From: Diphasiastrum complanatum
Lineage: Eukaryota > Streptophyta > Lycopodiopsida > Lycopodiales > Lycopodiaceae
Assembly: GCA_029204225.1 (NCBI GenBank)
Contig: CM055098.1
Location: 24,247,367 to 24,311,366 of the forward strand
Direction of reading: 5' to 3'
DNA: 64,000 nucleotides
Shown here: one piece after another, positions 32,372 to 43,999 of the stretch
Layout of the letters: every line of letters begins with the position of its first letter
How positions within the stretch are numbered: the stretch's first letter is position 1
The notes under the pieces: model-generated
The model's input: the letters and a program-made list of their open reading frames with translations, nothing else
The model's database searches: none
Told to the model about the DNA's origin: nothing
Position numbers and translations under genes: made by a program

Positions 32372-32815
32372 AGTTACGAATAGAGCCACAGCTGATCTAG
32401 AGCTAAGCTATGAAAGCATCACATAAGCAAGACTTAAGCTATGAAAGCAGCACATAAGCAAGACTTAAGCTATGAAAGCAGCACATAAGCAAGACTTAAC
32501 CCTAGAAAGCAGGAAAGAGAGAGATTAAGGAGACTAAAGAGAGGGATCAATATCATCAGCTGAATAACAAATGACACAGTTTCCCTACTTATAGCCAAGA
32601 GGAAGCCCTAAAAGGAAGCTTCCGGTGCGCCCTCCAAGAAGGCCCCCACTCTCCAGTAATATGTCCAAATGGCCTAATAATGAGTAATAAGGCCAAAGGC
32701 CAACCATATAGTCTAAGTGTCACTAATGAATAAAAAAGGGCCCAAGGCCTGCTTATGCATAAAGTAAAGTAAATGTAAATGGACGCAGCGAATGTAATGA
32801 GCCGAGTCCATAACT
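32372..32815 (-). repeat. 5' LTR of D with triplicated 31-bp unit
   Basis: A 31-bp unit starting AAGCTATGAAAGCA occurs three times (32405, 32436, 32467). Part of the middle, between the AGGAAGCTTCCGG and GTGCGCCCTCC words, is deleted near 32627. Confidence 0.88.
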
Positions 32816-33045
32816 CTCCTCATGCCCTATTTGAAGGTGATTTTGACACATTTCATCAACAGTTGTTTGCTGGTTTTTGGCCCATGGTGAGATATTTATA
32901 TGAAATTTATCATTTGATTACCGCGTTCTTCCCATAGTCCTGACTCTTGTTTGGTAGTCGTTGATAGGTTCTCTAAAGTTTAAACAGGCGCGTTTCATGC
33001 TCGGTTCCTTGCAAAACACTCGAAATTCCGTAGAAAGATACTCTC
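32816..33045 (+). pseudogene. Second gypsy integrase scrap
   Basis: Near 32938-32990 the plus strand reads PDSCLVVVDRFSK and then KQARF, the integrase core between the first two catalytic acids (G: HDSCMVVVDRFSKQAHF). The preceding 110 bases are not assigned. It is close to the 20818-21300 remnant in sequence. Confidence 0.6.
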
Positions 33046-33488
33046 AGTTACGAATAGAGTCACAGCGTATCTAGAGCTAAGCTATGAAAGCATCACATAA
33101 GCAAGACTTAAGCTATGAAAGCAGCACATAAGCAAGACTTAACTCTAGAAAGCAAGAAAGAGAGAGATTAAGGAGACTAAAGAGAGAGATCAATATCATC
33201 AGCTGAATAACAAATGACACAGTTTCCCTACTTATAGCCAAGAGGAAGCCCTAAAAGGAAGCTTCCGGTGGCTAGGGCCCAACTGGGAGGGAAAATAGTG
33301 CGCCCTCCAAGAAGGCCCCCACTCTCCAGTAATATGTCCAAATGGCCTAATAATGAATAATAAGGCCAAAGGCCAACCATATAGTCTAAGTGTCACTAAT
33401 GAATAAAAAAGGGCTCAAGGCCTGCTTATGCATAAAGTAAAGTAAATGTAAATGGACGCGGCGAATGTAATGAGCCGAGTCCATAACT
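33046..33488 (-). repeat. Solo LTR of the A/C/D/G family
   Basis: A complete LTR (AGTTACG to CATAACT), with no internal region next to it. The 31-bp unit is present twice (33079, 33110), linking it to D. Flanks CTCTC and GATCC do not match, so its target duplication is lost or the LTR arose from unequal exchange. Confidence 0.82.
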
Positions 33489-33727
33489 GATCCCAAGCAT
33501 ACCGTTATGGTTGAGGGATCAAATCTCGAGGATTCAAATGGAAACAGTATTCCATTCAGGATGAGTATCTACTTGACAGAAACAGACTGTGTGTTCTCGA
33601 CTCAGAGGATTTTAGGCACCAAGTAATAGTATGAATGTCATGACAGCCCTAAGCGGGACACAATACCTATGTTAACATGGGTAGCCATTTGTATCCCTTC
33701 ATAAGATTGGTCTACTTTAGCTTATAA
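33489..33727. other. Unassigned interval
   Basis: No gene was recognised. It may be the decayed upstream part of the hAT scrap that follows. Confidence 0.3.
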
Positions 33728-33808
33728 GAGGAATTGGAGCACTCGGGCACGTTATCACATGAAGAAGCGCAACCAATTGTCTGCAGATCAATGCAAGCGT
33801 TTGAAGTA
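33728..33808 (+). pseudogene. hAT dimerisation-domain scrap
   Basis: The frame reads RNWSTRARYHMKKRNQLSAD then QCKRLKY, matching ERNWSTWALIHTRRRNRLSV in the large hAT copies. It is a third hAT lineage in the window, truncated right before an LTR fragment. Confidence 0.6.
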
Positions 33809-33810
33809 TT

Positions 33811-34012
33811 AGTTACGAACGGATCCACAAGTAATCTAAGGCTAAACTAGAAAGTAGCACAAAAGCAAGACTTAATCCTAGAAAGCAGAGATCCATATCA
33901 TAAGTTGAAAATAAAAGTGACACTAGAGCCCTACTTATACCCAACCGGAAGCCCTAAAAAGGGGTCCAGAGGATAAGAGTCAACTGGGAGGGAACATAGT
34001 GCGCCCTCCAAG
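33811..34012 (-). repeat. Diverged LTR fragment
   Basis: It starts AGTTACGAAC and keeps CAAGACTTAA, CCCTACTTATA, GGAAGCCCTAAAA and GTGCGCCCTCCAAG; the rest is truncated at 34012. It is the most diverged copy of this LTR in the window. Confidence 0.75.
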
Positions 34013-34470
34013 TTTGGCTTTAAAAGTTTGCAACTTATGATCAAATATGCAATTATGGGGGTTGCGTGTGTGTGATGGTGTAGATAAACCTTAAGCCCAA
34101 GCCTAAGCCAGAAAAAAGATTAATCATTACAGTCAGTGGCTAACTCATTGAAAACAAAGTCATCAACTACAATCACATATGACATTTTACAAAAACTATG
34201 CGTAAATTGAATCACTCATCAATAGCTTGTAAAATGAAAGTACAATGGCTTGTAGAATAAAGCATTGTGGCTCACAATAGGTCTGTTGCAGGAATAGTAC
34301 ATTTCTATTTAATGAGTATAAAAATAGGAAAGAATCAATATGAGAGCTCATTCATGACATGAAAAACAAAGCCCTCTCTGGTGTTATTAGAAAAGGCAAG
34401 TTGCCCTTTAGGCCTGCCTTGACCCCTACCACTGGTGGATGGCCTCTCGCTACCTCGCTAAGCTCACCAT
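34013..34470. other. Unassigned interval
   Basis: AT-rich DNA without a recognised gene or repeat. Confidence 0.3.
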
Positions 34471-34474
34471 AGCC

Positions 34475-34700
34475 GGACCAGGCTCGTGCTCTTGCTGCAT
34501 TTATTGATTCCTCTTTCACAGTTGCTGATACACCAGGGCCTGCTGCTTGATCTTATGCTGCCTCTTCATTTCACGGCGGGGCTTTTTTTTGTGTCGGGGA
34601 GAGTTATGGACTTGGCTTTTTACATTCACCATGTCCATTTGCATCTACTTTACCTTTGCTTTTATGCATAAGCAGGCCTTGGGCCGTCTATTTTATTGTT
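34475..34700 (+). pseudogene. Chromovirus 3' end fragment (plus strand)
   Basis: It contains the end of pol (GGCTCGTGCTCTTGCTGCA and the last codons before TGA), the purine tract GTGTCGGGGAG and about 90 bases of LTR from 34602. It is cut on both sides and lies opposite to D. Confidence 0.75.
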
Positions 34701-35830
34701 TTGAAGGCCTCCCCATACTCATCTGAATATACCACTAACTTTTTGAAAATCGAAAAAATAAAAAATTTAAATCAAAATAAAAGAATCCAGGTTCTGAAAC
34801 AGAATACATTCAGGATTGTTTCAATGGGCCCAAAGAGGGCTAAGACTTGCGAAATAGGGCCTGTAGCCCAAAATAACCTTTTCACACTAATTAATAAGAA
34901 ATTCCAGAATAAGAAATGAAGAGCCAAGTGCTGAAACCATTTGGTCTATTTTCAAATAAAGGCATGGGCCAAAGGCCCAAGGAGGTGGCATTTATATGCA
35001 TGTAATTGAAATATAAAAGAAATAGTAACGCATTGAATCATTAATAACATTAAAAAGGTCAAGAAGCCAAGGCTTATTAATGCACCTCTTCCCGTTGAAA
35101 AATGCGGTCCTCGATTTTACGAATTTCTGCTCTTTTTGTGTCGAGACTCATTTGCACCAAAAAGATTTCTCTCTTTTTTTCAATATATTCCGCCATGTTT
35201 TCCTGCAATATAACTTTTTTCTTGTATTAACAACCCACACTTTCAATTCACACCAAAATGTAGCAATCAATGTTAAATGAAAAAAATCGCTGATATCAAA
35301 GCACACAGTTCTTCCTTGAAGAAAGGTACAGAATACAGCGTTTTTATTTTTTCGTTACTTGCAAAGAATATGAACATTAAGGAACCTACTCTTCCTTTGT
35401 GATAATGTTCCACTGGGAGAGTCATAGTGATTTTTCTCTGTTCAATCTCGGTGGCAACTTTTTGATCAATATCTGCGAGCTCCTATGTCCATCTCCTTGC
35501 AGAGGGAACAACATTGCAGTGGAAAAATAAGTTGGATGACTTCCTAAAAAATAACAATTGATCAAACTTAAGCCTATGGTGGACTCAAACTTTGTATCTC
35601 TCTTTGTTCATTCCAGTGAAAATACCTACAAAAATCTACACATCAACTACTTCTTTGTCCAGCAATGAGCACTTCCTGCATCCTGTGGACAAAGTTTAAG
35701 CTACTTGTAATTTCCAGCATAGAATGTTGTGCCCTACTGCAGTAATTTTAAGCCAATAATTTGCATATCCTGTCCATCAAGAAAATCTCAAGCTACAGGA
35801 ATAAGATTGTAACCATGTCATTATGTGAAC
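34701..35830. other. Unassigned interval
   Basis: No reading frame with a recognisable domain. AT-rich with several T- and A-runs. Short open frames here look accidental. Confidence 0.35.
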
Positions 35831-35835
35831 TAGTA

Positions 35836-35963
35836 ACCCAACGGGGTTGGCTCAGTTGGTTAGCTTGACATACAAAGTTTCTTTGGTATCAGGTTCGAGC
35901 CTCCTCTTGGAAACCAAGAAGCATTATGTACCCCAAATGTAGTACGATGATATTTTTTTTTTT
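35836..35963 (+). mobile_element. tRNA-derived SINE
   Basis: The RNA polymerase III promoter boxes are clear: box A TGGCTCAGTTGG at 35848-35859 and box B GGTTCGAGCC at 35892-35901, 32 bases apart. The element ends in a T-run (35953-35963). AGTAA occurs on both sides (35832-35836 and after the T-run), a possible target duplication. A T-tail and this box A fit the Au-type plant SINEs. A tRNA gene is unlikely because no cloverleaf or acceptor stem forms. Confidence 0.72.
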
Positions 35964-37308
35964 AGTAAGAGTCATGACAACCGTTTGACTCATCTTACAC
36001 AAAAAATCAGGAACTTTTTCTTAAGCATGTAGAACATTTGCAAATTTGCCAGCTTCATTAACAAAATGCCCACAAGTATCTTGGTAGGGCGATAATCTTA
36101 TGAGCATCGAAGTATTACAGGATCGCAAATAACAGCCCCAGACTGAGAAGCAAAGAACGAAATATGAAGGATAAGAAAAAGTTTTAGGCTATTTGGCATG
36201 GTATTCTCAATAAAATCTATAATAGTTCTCACAGTAGTTTGAGGAGAATTTTCTTGAGTGTGTTGGGATAAGTTTTTGTAAACTTGATGGGGGAAAATAC
36301 AGACAAGGCTGTGGTTCAACATTTGCAAAAGCCAATGATGTTCCAGGCTGGTGCTCAGGATGTTATGGACGTACTCACAGTCTCAGGTTCATGATTTTTC
36401 TGCAAAATTATTCAGCAACTGAATTCTGTCATTGTTATAATATTGGTAAGTTTCTAAGTCACTGGCCAGAAAGACTAAAAATTACCATAAGATTTGCATA
36501 TTTTTCAGCAATGCCGAGGGCGATGTTCACAAAGCAACAAGTGTCTGTAGTAACTCCTCATTTTGACAGAAGGCATTGGGAGTTGAATATGGACAGCCGC
36601 TGCAAAAAAAAAGTTGGATGCCTATGTGTATGGAAAAGTGGCAACCAAGTACATTATTTCTTACATACTTCTAAGTTCTAAGGTTTTAATCATGTACAAA
36701 GCCTTCAAAGGAACAAGATAACAGTTAATGGAATAGATTCCCAAAAGCCATAGTATTCAAACTATCGAGATATGATCAACTTAATCATGAGAGATAATTG
36801 TAACATTGTGCATTGTAAGGAATCTTTAAGAAGAACGTTGATGCAAAATGTAATGCTTAAATAAATGATCTTATCAAAAAAACTTTGAGGGGACCCTTTC
36901 AGTTTGAACCAGCACAGCTAAGTTTCTCTATGAGAACATAATTACAAGCTACGGATGCCTTGTAGAACTTGTGAATGTTCAAACATCTGATAAACAAGGA
37001 GAACAAAGGTTCAAAAATTCGACAACCTTCTGAATGCTTAGAGGTCAGCAAGTCAATTTCTATTTGTCAAAGCTACTCTATTGAGCTAAGCGTTTCCAGA
37101 AGACCTGATCCAAAAAAATCATGAATCCTTCCATTGAATCTAAAGAATCAAAAGCATTTGCAAATGTCCAATGAATTGATTCTACCAATCAGTTCCCAGA
37201 AAAAATGTCAAATGAACCTGGAGTTGATGCCTATAGGTATTAATGATCAATGAAGTTTCACGAGACGTAGTTTGGTTTGAGAAGTCAATGATGTCATTAA
37301 GTCTGAGG
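35964..37308. other. Unassigned interval
   Basis: No gene recognised. The frames at 36098-36328 (minus) and 36391-36681 (plus) have no known motif. It may be old intergenic DNA; it holds the intact left target site of chromovirus G at its end. Confidence 0.35.
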
Positions 37309-37313
37309 GTCTA

Positions 37314-37719
37314 AGTTATGGACTCGGCTCATTACATTCGCCGCATCCATTTACATTTACAGTTACTTTACTTTATGCATAAGCAGGCCTTGGGCCCTTT
37401 TTTATTCATTAGTGACATTCAGACTATATGGTTGGCCTTTGGCCTTATTATTCATTATTAGGCCATTTGGACATATTACTGGAGAGTGGGGGCCTTCTTG
37501 GAGGGCGCACTATTATCCCTCCCAGTTGGGCCCTAGCCACTGGAAGCTTCCTTTTAGGGCTTCCTCTTGGCTATAAGTAGGGAAACTGTGTCATTTGTCA
37601 TTCAGCTGATGATATTGATCTCTCTCTTTAGCCTCCTTAATCTCTCTCTTTCCTGCTTTCTAGGGTATGTGATGCTTTCATAGCTTAATTCTAGATCAGT
37701 TGTGGCTCTATTCGTAACT
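37314..37719 (+). repeat. 5' LTR of chromovirus G
   Basis: 406 bp. TATA-like CTATAAGTAG at 37571-37580 with a probable RNA start about 30 bases on. It differs from the 3' LTR by a few substitutions and by indels near 37640 and 37670. Confidence 0.92.
37571..37580 (+). promoter_or_regulatory. LTR TATA box
   Basis: CTATAAGTAG in the 5' LTR of G, conserved at the same place in every LTR of the family (for example 43170-43179, and its complement in A, C and D). It is the best candidate core promoter of the element. Confidence 0.6.
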
Positions 37720-37731
37720 TGGTATCAGAGC
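37720..37731 (+). promoter_or_regulatory. Primer-binding site of G
   Basis: TGGTATCAGAGC abuts the LTR end exactly and is complementary to the 3' end of initiator tRNA-Met. Confidence 0.92.
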
Positions 37732-38401
37732 ACTTTTCTGAGCACAATCTGGAATTTTTTTCTTTGCTGCCTTGCCTTGCTCCTCCATCGTTGTTCCTAC
37801 AGCTCCATTACCGTTTTGACAGCCCTGTTCCATCGCTACTCCTTCCACTCCTTCCTGCCCAACGTTCCCCCTGTTTTGTCCCCTCTTTTCTTTGCTGCCC
37901 AGCGCTCCTCCTCTTCCTTTCCATCGCTGTCCCTGCTTTCCGACCTATCACTTTCGTCTGATATTTTTCCAGTTTGCAGCCATCTTCCACAGTTAGTTCC
38001 CTGACTGTCCAGCGCCCATCCTCATCCAAAAACTACCCAATTCCGACATCATTTGCTATTCCAAACAGCTAAAATTCTTCAACCTGTAAATCGTTGCCTC
38101 AGCACTCCCAACTTGTCACTTTTGCCTTTTTTTTTCTCCAATTCCAGCCATCTTTTACAGCTTATCAAAAGGCTGTCGCGCGCTCATTCTCCACCACATT
38201 TTCAGGAATTCTGACTCCGTTTACTCTTTCAAATTCACATTGTGTATCCCAGGCTGTCCAGCGCATTTTTACAGCTTCTCCATTGTTCATTGCTGTCTGT
38301 TTTTTTTTTCAGTTGTGATAATATTGGTTGTAATAGGTTAATTTGGGGTGACGACAAGAGTCCGCTCCCTCAAGTTTTCGTCTATTCCTTCCACTATCAT
38401 T
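37732..38401 (+). other. 5' leader of chromovirus G
   Basis: T/C-rich leader with repeated CTGTCCAGCGC words (near 38004 and 38251) and looser variants near 37897 and 38168. The same word is repeated in the leader of D and, loosely, in F. Open frames here are composition effects. Confidence 0.55.
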
Positions 38402-39480
38402 ATGGCACATTCACCTACGCCGAGTGAGACTACTCAGGAAACCTTATCCAATCGGTTTCGTCGCATGGATGAGACCCTTTCTGGCCTCGTTCTTCGCTTC
38501 GATTCAGTTATGACCGGCTTTGCTACTATGCAGTCACAGATTGATTCTTTACAGCCTCATGGTCCTGGTAAAGATCCTGTTTTTCCTACATTTGGGACTC
38601 CCCCTCCATTTGGATTTCCATCTTCTTCTGCTAGTCAGCCTGGTGGTGGACCGTTCATTCCATCTAACCCACCTCCTGGTTTCTTTCCTCGTCCCCCCCT
38701 TCCTGAGCCACACTTTGCTCGAGACTTTCGTGATAGGGTACAGCTTGCTACCTATTCCGGTTCCTCCGACGGGAACTTATTAGAGAATTGGTTTGCTAAG
38801 CTTGACACATATTTTCAGATTTACCTCAAGACTGATCCTCAGAAGATCCAGTTGGCTGCTTTACATTTAGATGGACGTGCCGCCACGTGGTGGCGAGTTT
38901 ATAGAGTTGATCCTGATCAGGAAGGGCTCCATGTATGGCATACTTTTCGCCGTGACCTCCGCCATGCTATGATTGATCCTCAGTGGCTTGACCGCCAACG
39001 TGATACATTCCGTAGTCTCACTCAGACCAATGATCTTGCTTCTTATACAGATCAGTTTATGGAGCTTTCTTATCTTTTCACAGATCTACAGCCCATTGAG
39101 CTTATTTCTCGTTACATTGTTGGGCTTCGTGGTGCTTTATGTTATGATGTTTCTTCCTTCCGTCCTACCACACTTGTTGAGGCGATGTCTCTTGCCAGTA
39201 CTTTACAGCATAAGTACTCTGACACCCTTCCTTCCCGCTTCTCCCGACCCCGTCCTTCTGCTTCATCTTTTCCCGCTACGTTCACCCCCACACCGGCCCC
39301 TTCTGTTCCAGCTCTCTCCATTGCCCCTTCGCCTCCTCGTCCTCCGACTCCTCGACCTGCTTTTGTCTGACGTTACACGTCTGCAGAGTTCGCTGATCTT
39401 CAGCAGAAGCGTCTTTGCTTTCGTTGTAAGAGTCCTGACCATCTTGCCCGTGATTGCCGCCAGCCTCTCCCTACTACTAC
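38402..39480 (+). pseudogene. Gag of chromovirus G
   Basis: The ATG at 38402 gives MAHSPTPSETTQETL, the same as D. The coiled region is at residues 15-45, proline-rich at 60-105, then the capsid-like region (ENWFAKLDTYFQIYLKTDPQ, LDGRAATWWRVYRVD, RHAMIDPQWLDRQRDTFRSL, LISRYIVGLRGAL). A TGA at 39368 (CGA in C) ends the frame after 323 codons. The CCHC knuckle CFRCKSPDHLARDC follows in frame at 39416-39457. The change fits decay of a methylated CpG. Confidence 0.9.
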
Positions 39481-41210
39481 TACTGTTTTTTACCATGAGG
39501 GCACTACTCCAGCTGATTCCGATATCTACATTCATATTTCTGATGAGCCTGACTTATCCTCTGAGCCTTCCCCTGATTTACTTCCTGCTACTTGCCATGC
39601 TCAGCTTGCCTATGCTACTTGGACAGGGCGTCCTGGTCCTCGCTCCATTCGGTTACGTGTGCGTATTACAGGTCGAGAGTATATTGCTTTAGTTGATACT
39701 GGTAGCACTCATTCTTTTATTAGCAGTTATATCACTAGTCGGATCCGTGCTTCACCTGTTCCTGCTTCCCAGCCTCTCACAGTTGAGGTTGCCAGTTCTC
39801 ATTCTTTTCCTAGTTCTCAGATGTTTCAGCGTTTACCATACCGCATTGGAGATTCTCTAGACAGGCAGATCTTTACATTATCCCTATGGAGCGTTATGAT
39901 CTTATCCTTGGTGCTGATTGGTTTGCATCTCTTGGAGCCGTTACACTGGACTTGACACAGCAGACATTGACATTTGTACATGATGCAGTTACACACTCAC
40001 TTGTGGGCATTGATTCTCAGGGAGACTTCCAGTTGATTACTGGGAAGCAGTTTATTTGCAGCCTGCCGAAGGCTCATTGTGCTGCCTTATTATGTGTTCA
40101 GCGAGCAGTACCAGTTCCTCCAGTTTCTACACCAGCAGCTGTTCCTCAGGTGATTTCTGACTTATTACATCAATATGCTTTTGTCTTTTCAGAACCTGCG
40201 ACGCTACCACCATTACGTGACGTGAACCATCATATTGATTTGCGTCCTGGTTCTGCTCCTCCCTCCCGTCCCCCTTATCGTATGTCTCGATTTGAGCGTG
40301 ATGAGCTTGAGCTCCATATTACTGCCTTGTTAGATCAGGGTCTCATTGTTCCTAGTCACAGCCCTTTTGGTGCTCCTGTTCTCCTTATTAATAAGAAAGA
40401 TGGTACCAAACGCCTTTGTATTGATTACCGTGCTTTAAATAAGTTGACTATTCGTAATCAGTACCCTATTCCACACATGGATGACCTCTTTGACCAGCTC
40501 GGTACCTCTAAAATCTTTTCCAAGATAGACCTTCGTTCTGGATATTACCCAATCAAGATGCACCCTTCTGACGAACATAAGACTGCTTTCCATACTCATC
40601 TTGGTTTATATGAATTTCGTGTGCTTCCTTTTGGTGTTACTAATGGCCCTCCTACGTTCCAAAATGTGATGAATAACGTCTTACGTCCGCTTCTTGGTCA
40701 TTGTGTCTTGGTTTATTTTGATGATATTCTTATTTTTAGTCAGTCTCTTGCTGAGCATATTGCCCATCTTTCCTCGGTTTTTCAGTTATTTGTACACCAC
40801 CAGTTATTTGCTAAGTTGTCTAAATGTTCTTTTGCTGTTTCTGAGATCGAGTTTCTTGGTTTTCTTATTTGTAATGGTCACATTCGTCTGGACCCTCATA
40901 AGGTTCAGGCCATCCAGGATTGGCCTATACCTACTGATATTCATCATGTTCGTATGTTTCTTGGGTTAGCCACTCACCTTCGTCGTCCAGTTCCTCATTT
41001 TGCCACTATCGCAGCTCCTTTTCATGCACTTTTGAAGAAGTCTAGTACTTTTTTGTGAACTCCTGATTGTCAAACAGCGTTTGATACTCTTCGTCGTGCT
41101 GTTGTTGATGCTGCCGTTATGTGTTTACCACAGTTTGATCAGAAGTTTCTTGTTGAGACTGATGCTAGTAATGTTGGTTTGGGTGCTTTACTTCGCCAGT
41201 CATAATGTAT
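39481..41210 (+). pseudogene. Protease, RT and RNase H of chromovirus G
   Basis: Protease LVDTGSTHSF has an intact DTG (39695-39703). One base is missing near 39852, after GDSL; the frame resumes by 39886 (ERYDLILGADWF). RT motifs: KKDGTKRLCIDYRALN, FSKIDLRSGYYPI, PFGVTNGPPTFQ, VYFDDILIF (YFDD codons 40714-40725). A TGA replaces TGG at 41056. RNase H has VETDASNVGLGALL and a TAA near 41203. All domains of a Ty3/gypsy pol are present. RT copies the RNA and RNase H removes it. Confidence 0.92.
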
Positions 41211-42866
41211 TATTGCTTATGAGTCGCGTCGTCTTCGCTCTTATGAGCAACGTTATTCTGTGCATGAGAAACAGCTTCTTGCTATTATCTATGCTCTTAA
41301 GAAGTGGCGTCATTATCTGTATCGAGTCCCATTTGACATTATTACTGATCACCAGTCTTTACATTATCTGTTTTCTCAACGTGACCTTAGTGATCGTCAA
41401 TTTCGTTGGTTGCAGTTTTTACAGTCTTTTAATTTCTCCATATTGTATCGTCCTGGTCGTGCTAACACTGCTGCTGATGCATTATCTCGTCTTCCAGCTT
41501 TGTTAAATACACTCGTTTCTACTATTCCTCCATGGTTTGATGCTCCACCTGCAGCATACCTTACATGTTCTGATTTTCGTGATGTTTATCTCGTCTCAAA
41601 GACCATTTCTATTGGCCTTCTCTTCGATCTGAGCTTGCTGTACTTATTCGTACCTGCCCTTTCAGTCTTCGTAATAAGTACTCCCGTTCTAAATCTGCTG
41701 GTTTGCTCCAGAGTTGGCCTATTCCTCATCGCCAGTGGACTGATATATCTATGGACTTTATCCTTGGCCTTCCCCATACCCAGCGTGGTCACGATTCATG
41801 TATGGTGGTAGTTGACAGGTTCTCGAAACAGGCACATTTTATCCCAGTTCGCAGTACTATCACAGCAGAGCAGTGTGCACGTTTGTTCCTATCAGAGATT
41901 TTCCGCCTGCATGGATTTCCTCGTACTATCCTTTCTGATCGGGATAGTAAGTATACATCTATATTTTGGACAGAGCTTATGCGTATTTTGGATGTTCAGC
42001 TTTTTATGGGTTCTGCTTATCATTCTACTTATGATGGGCAGTCTGAGGTCCTTAACAGGATCCTTGAGGATTATTTACGCCATTTTGTTACTCCTTCAGG
42101 GAAGGATTGGGATCAGCATTTATGTTTAGCAGAGTATAGCTATAATAGCTCTGTTAGTACCAGCACAGGTGTCTCTCCATTTTTATTATCTCATGGCTAT
42201 GCACCTCTTTTACCTGGCATTCCTCTTCCTCCTGAGGATACACCTGTTACACTTGCATCTTTTCTATCAGGTGCTCGAGAGCTTATTACTCGGGCCAGTT
42301 CTCATTTACAGCATGTTCAGCAGCGTTATCAGACCTCAGTTGATCGTCACCGCCGCCATGTTGAGTTTCAGCTTGGAGATATGGTTTATCTACGCTTACG
42401 GTTTGCACGTCATCATTTTGTCCAGGGCCATGCTTCTACTGAGAAGCTTGCACCACGTTATTATGGGCCTTATCGCATTGTGGAGGTTCTTAGTCCAGTT
42501 ACATATCGCTTACAGCTTCCTACTTCCACACGCGCCTGTGATGTATTCCATGTCAGTTTATTACGTGCTGCTATTGAGGATGACGCTCCTTGTGATGCTG
42601 AGTTTCCTACTGCTCCAGAGTTATTTCCATTTTTACCTGCTGCTATATTACAGGTCCATCTATACCATAGTCGACGCCGCCGGCAGATTCAGTTTTTGGT
42701 CCAGTGGGATGGTCGTCCTATTGAGGAGGCTACATGGGAGCCTATTGATGTGTTTTATCATACACCATTACTTGCGGATCAGGCTCGTGCTCTTGCTGCA
42801 CTTGTTGATTCCTCTACATCAGATGTTCCTCTAGCTGTTGATGCACCAGGGCTTGCTGCTACTTGA
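41211..42866 (+). pseudogene. RNase H end, integrase and chromodomain of G
   Basis: From 41260 the frame gives HEKQLLAIIYALKKWRHYLY and LYRPGRANTAADALSRLP. About 230 bp are missing near 41590, removing the two zinc-binding histidines; the CxxC reads TCPFS, losing a cysteine. The core is otherwise complete in frame 41703-42866: aspartate in SMDFILGLP, aspartate at 41937-41939 and glutamate at 42045-42047 with 35 residues between the last two. The chromodomain (QIQFLVQWDGRPIEEATWEP) is near 42680-42750, and the stop at 42864-42866. Confidence 0.92.
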
Positions 42867-42912
42867 TCCGGTTATCTTTTCGGCAGTTGGGTCTTTTTTT
42901 TGTGTCGGGAAG

Positions 42913-43308
42913 AGTTATGGACTCGGCTCATTACATTCGCCGCGTCCATTTACATTTACAGTTACTTTACTTTATGCATAAGCAGGCCTTGGGCCCTTTT
43001 TTATTCATTAGTGACATTCAGACAATATGGTTGGCCTTTGGCCTTATTATTCATTATTAGGCCATTTGGACATATTACTGGAGAGTGGGGGCCTTCTTGG
43101 AGGGCGCACTATTATCCCTCCCAGTTGGGCCCTAGCCACTGGAAGCTTCCTTTTAGGGCTTCCTCTTGGCTATAAGTAGGGAAACTGTGTCATTTGTCAT
43201 TCAGCTGATGATATTGATCTCTCTCTTTCCTGCTTTCTAGGGTTAAGTCTTGCTTATGTGATGCTTTCATAGCTTAATTCTAGATCAGCTGTGGCTCTAT
43301 TCGTAACT
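42913..43308 (+). repeat. 3' LTR of chromovirus G
   Basis: 396 bp, preceded by the purine-rich GTGTCGGGAAG tract. It ends CGTAACT before GTCTA. Confidence 0.92.
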
Positions 43309-43313
43309 GTCTA

Positions 43314-43999
43314 CATATGAAATGAGTGAACACAGTGTGACTGGAGAATCACGAAAAAGACAATGATCGCGTCCAAGCTTGGAAAAAACATGCATGCAAC
43401 AAAGGAATAAATTGTATTTTAAAAAAGCAAAAAATCTTAGCCAACCAGCATTATTTATGCCTCATCAATACCCAAGCATAAGTTGCTATTTGAGTTTGGA
43501 AAAAGTCCAGATTCTTTTTAGTAGACCCAGTGTTGACTAAGAAGCAAATGACAACCAACAAGGAAAAAATTAAAAACAAAAACAAGAAGCAAAATCAGGG
43601 AGTAAACAAGAGTTACAAAGAAAGAGACAAAACAACACAAAATACAACAAAGCAGGCTCCTTAGCTCCCCACTTGCTCCTTGGCAAGTAAAATGTCAACC
43701 AAAGGGCATCCTCCAACTAAGAATTCAGAAAGAATATGAAATATAGTCAATAGATCTCTTAGAAAAACGAGCAAAATTTCCAAAGAACTCAAGAGTACTT
43801 TAAACATAAGCTATTGAATGCACCTCTCTGCTTCCTGCTTATTCTCAGCTAAAAATTAGGGCTAAAACCCTAGAGTGAAAAAAGAAGACACATTGTGAAA
43901 TAGGCTTGTGCACCCAACTGAAAGGCCCATCTTAATTATCTAGTAGTCCGTCTACATGTTTGGGATGCATGACATATGCTTTGAATATTTGCTGCATCT
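43314..43999. other. Unassigned interval
   Basis: A-rich DNA with no recognised gene. Its right end shades into the foldback region. Confidence 0.35.

Larger units (their letters stand above)
28471..32815 (-). mobile_element. Chromovirus D, lacks pol but has the unknown module
   Basis: The 5' LTR is 32372-32815; the 3' LTR is a fragment, 28471-28811, cut on its outer side. Internally only the last part of the chromodomain region (28840-29055), the unknown module (29056-30555), gag (about 30556-31357) and a long leader (31358-32371) remain. Protease, RT, RNase H and the integrase core are absent. D is a second non-autonomous derivative of the family, different from A. Confidence 0.82.
37314..43308 (+). 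mobile_element. Ty3/gypsy chromovirus G, full length, TSD GTCTA
   Basis: LTRs at 37314-37719 and 42913-43308 start AGTTATGG and end CGTAACT. GTCTA flanks it on both sides (37309-37313, 43309-43313). Gag, knuckle, protease, RT, RNase H, integrase and chromodomain are in order. It carries TGA at 39368, a one-base loss near 39852, TGA at 41056, TAA near 41203 and about 230 bp lost in the integrase zinc domain. It is the best reference copy here but not autonomous. Confidence 0.95.

Noticed and set aside
33046-33488. Target duplication around the solo LTR
   Set aside because: The flanks CTCTC and GATCC do not match, so no duplication is claimed.
35836-35963. True tRNA gene
   Set aside because: A and B boxes are present, but there is no acceptor stem or plausible anticodon arm; the T-tail and flanks fit a SINE.
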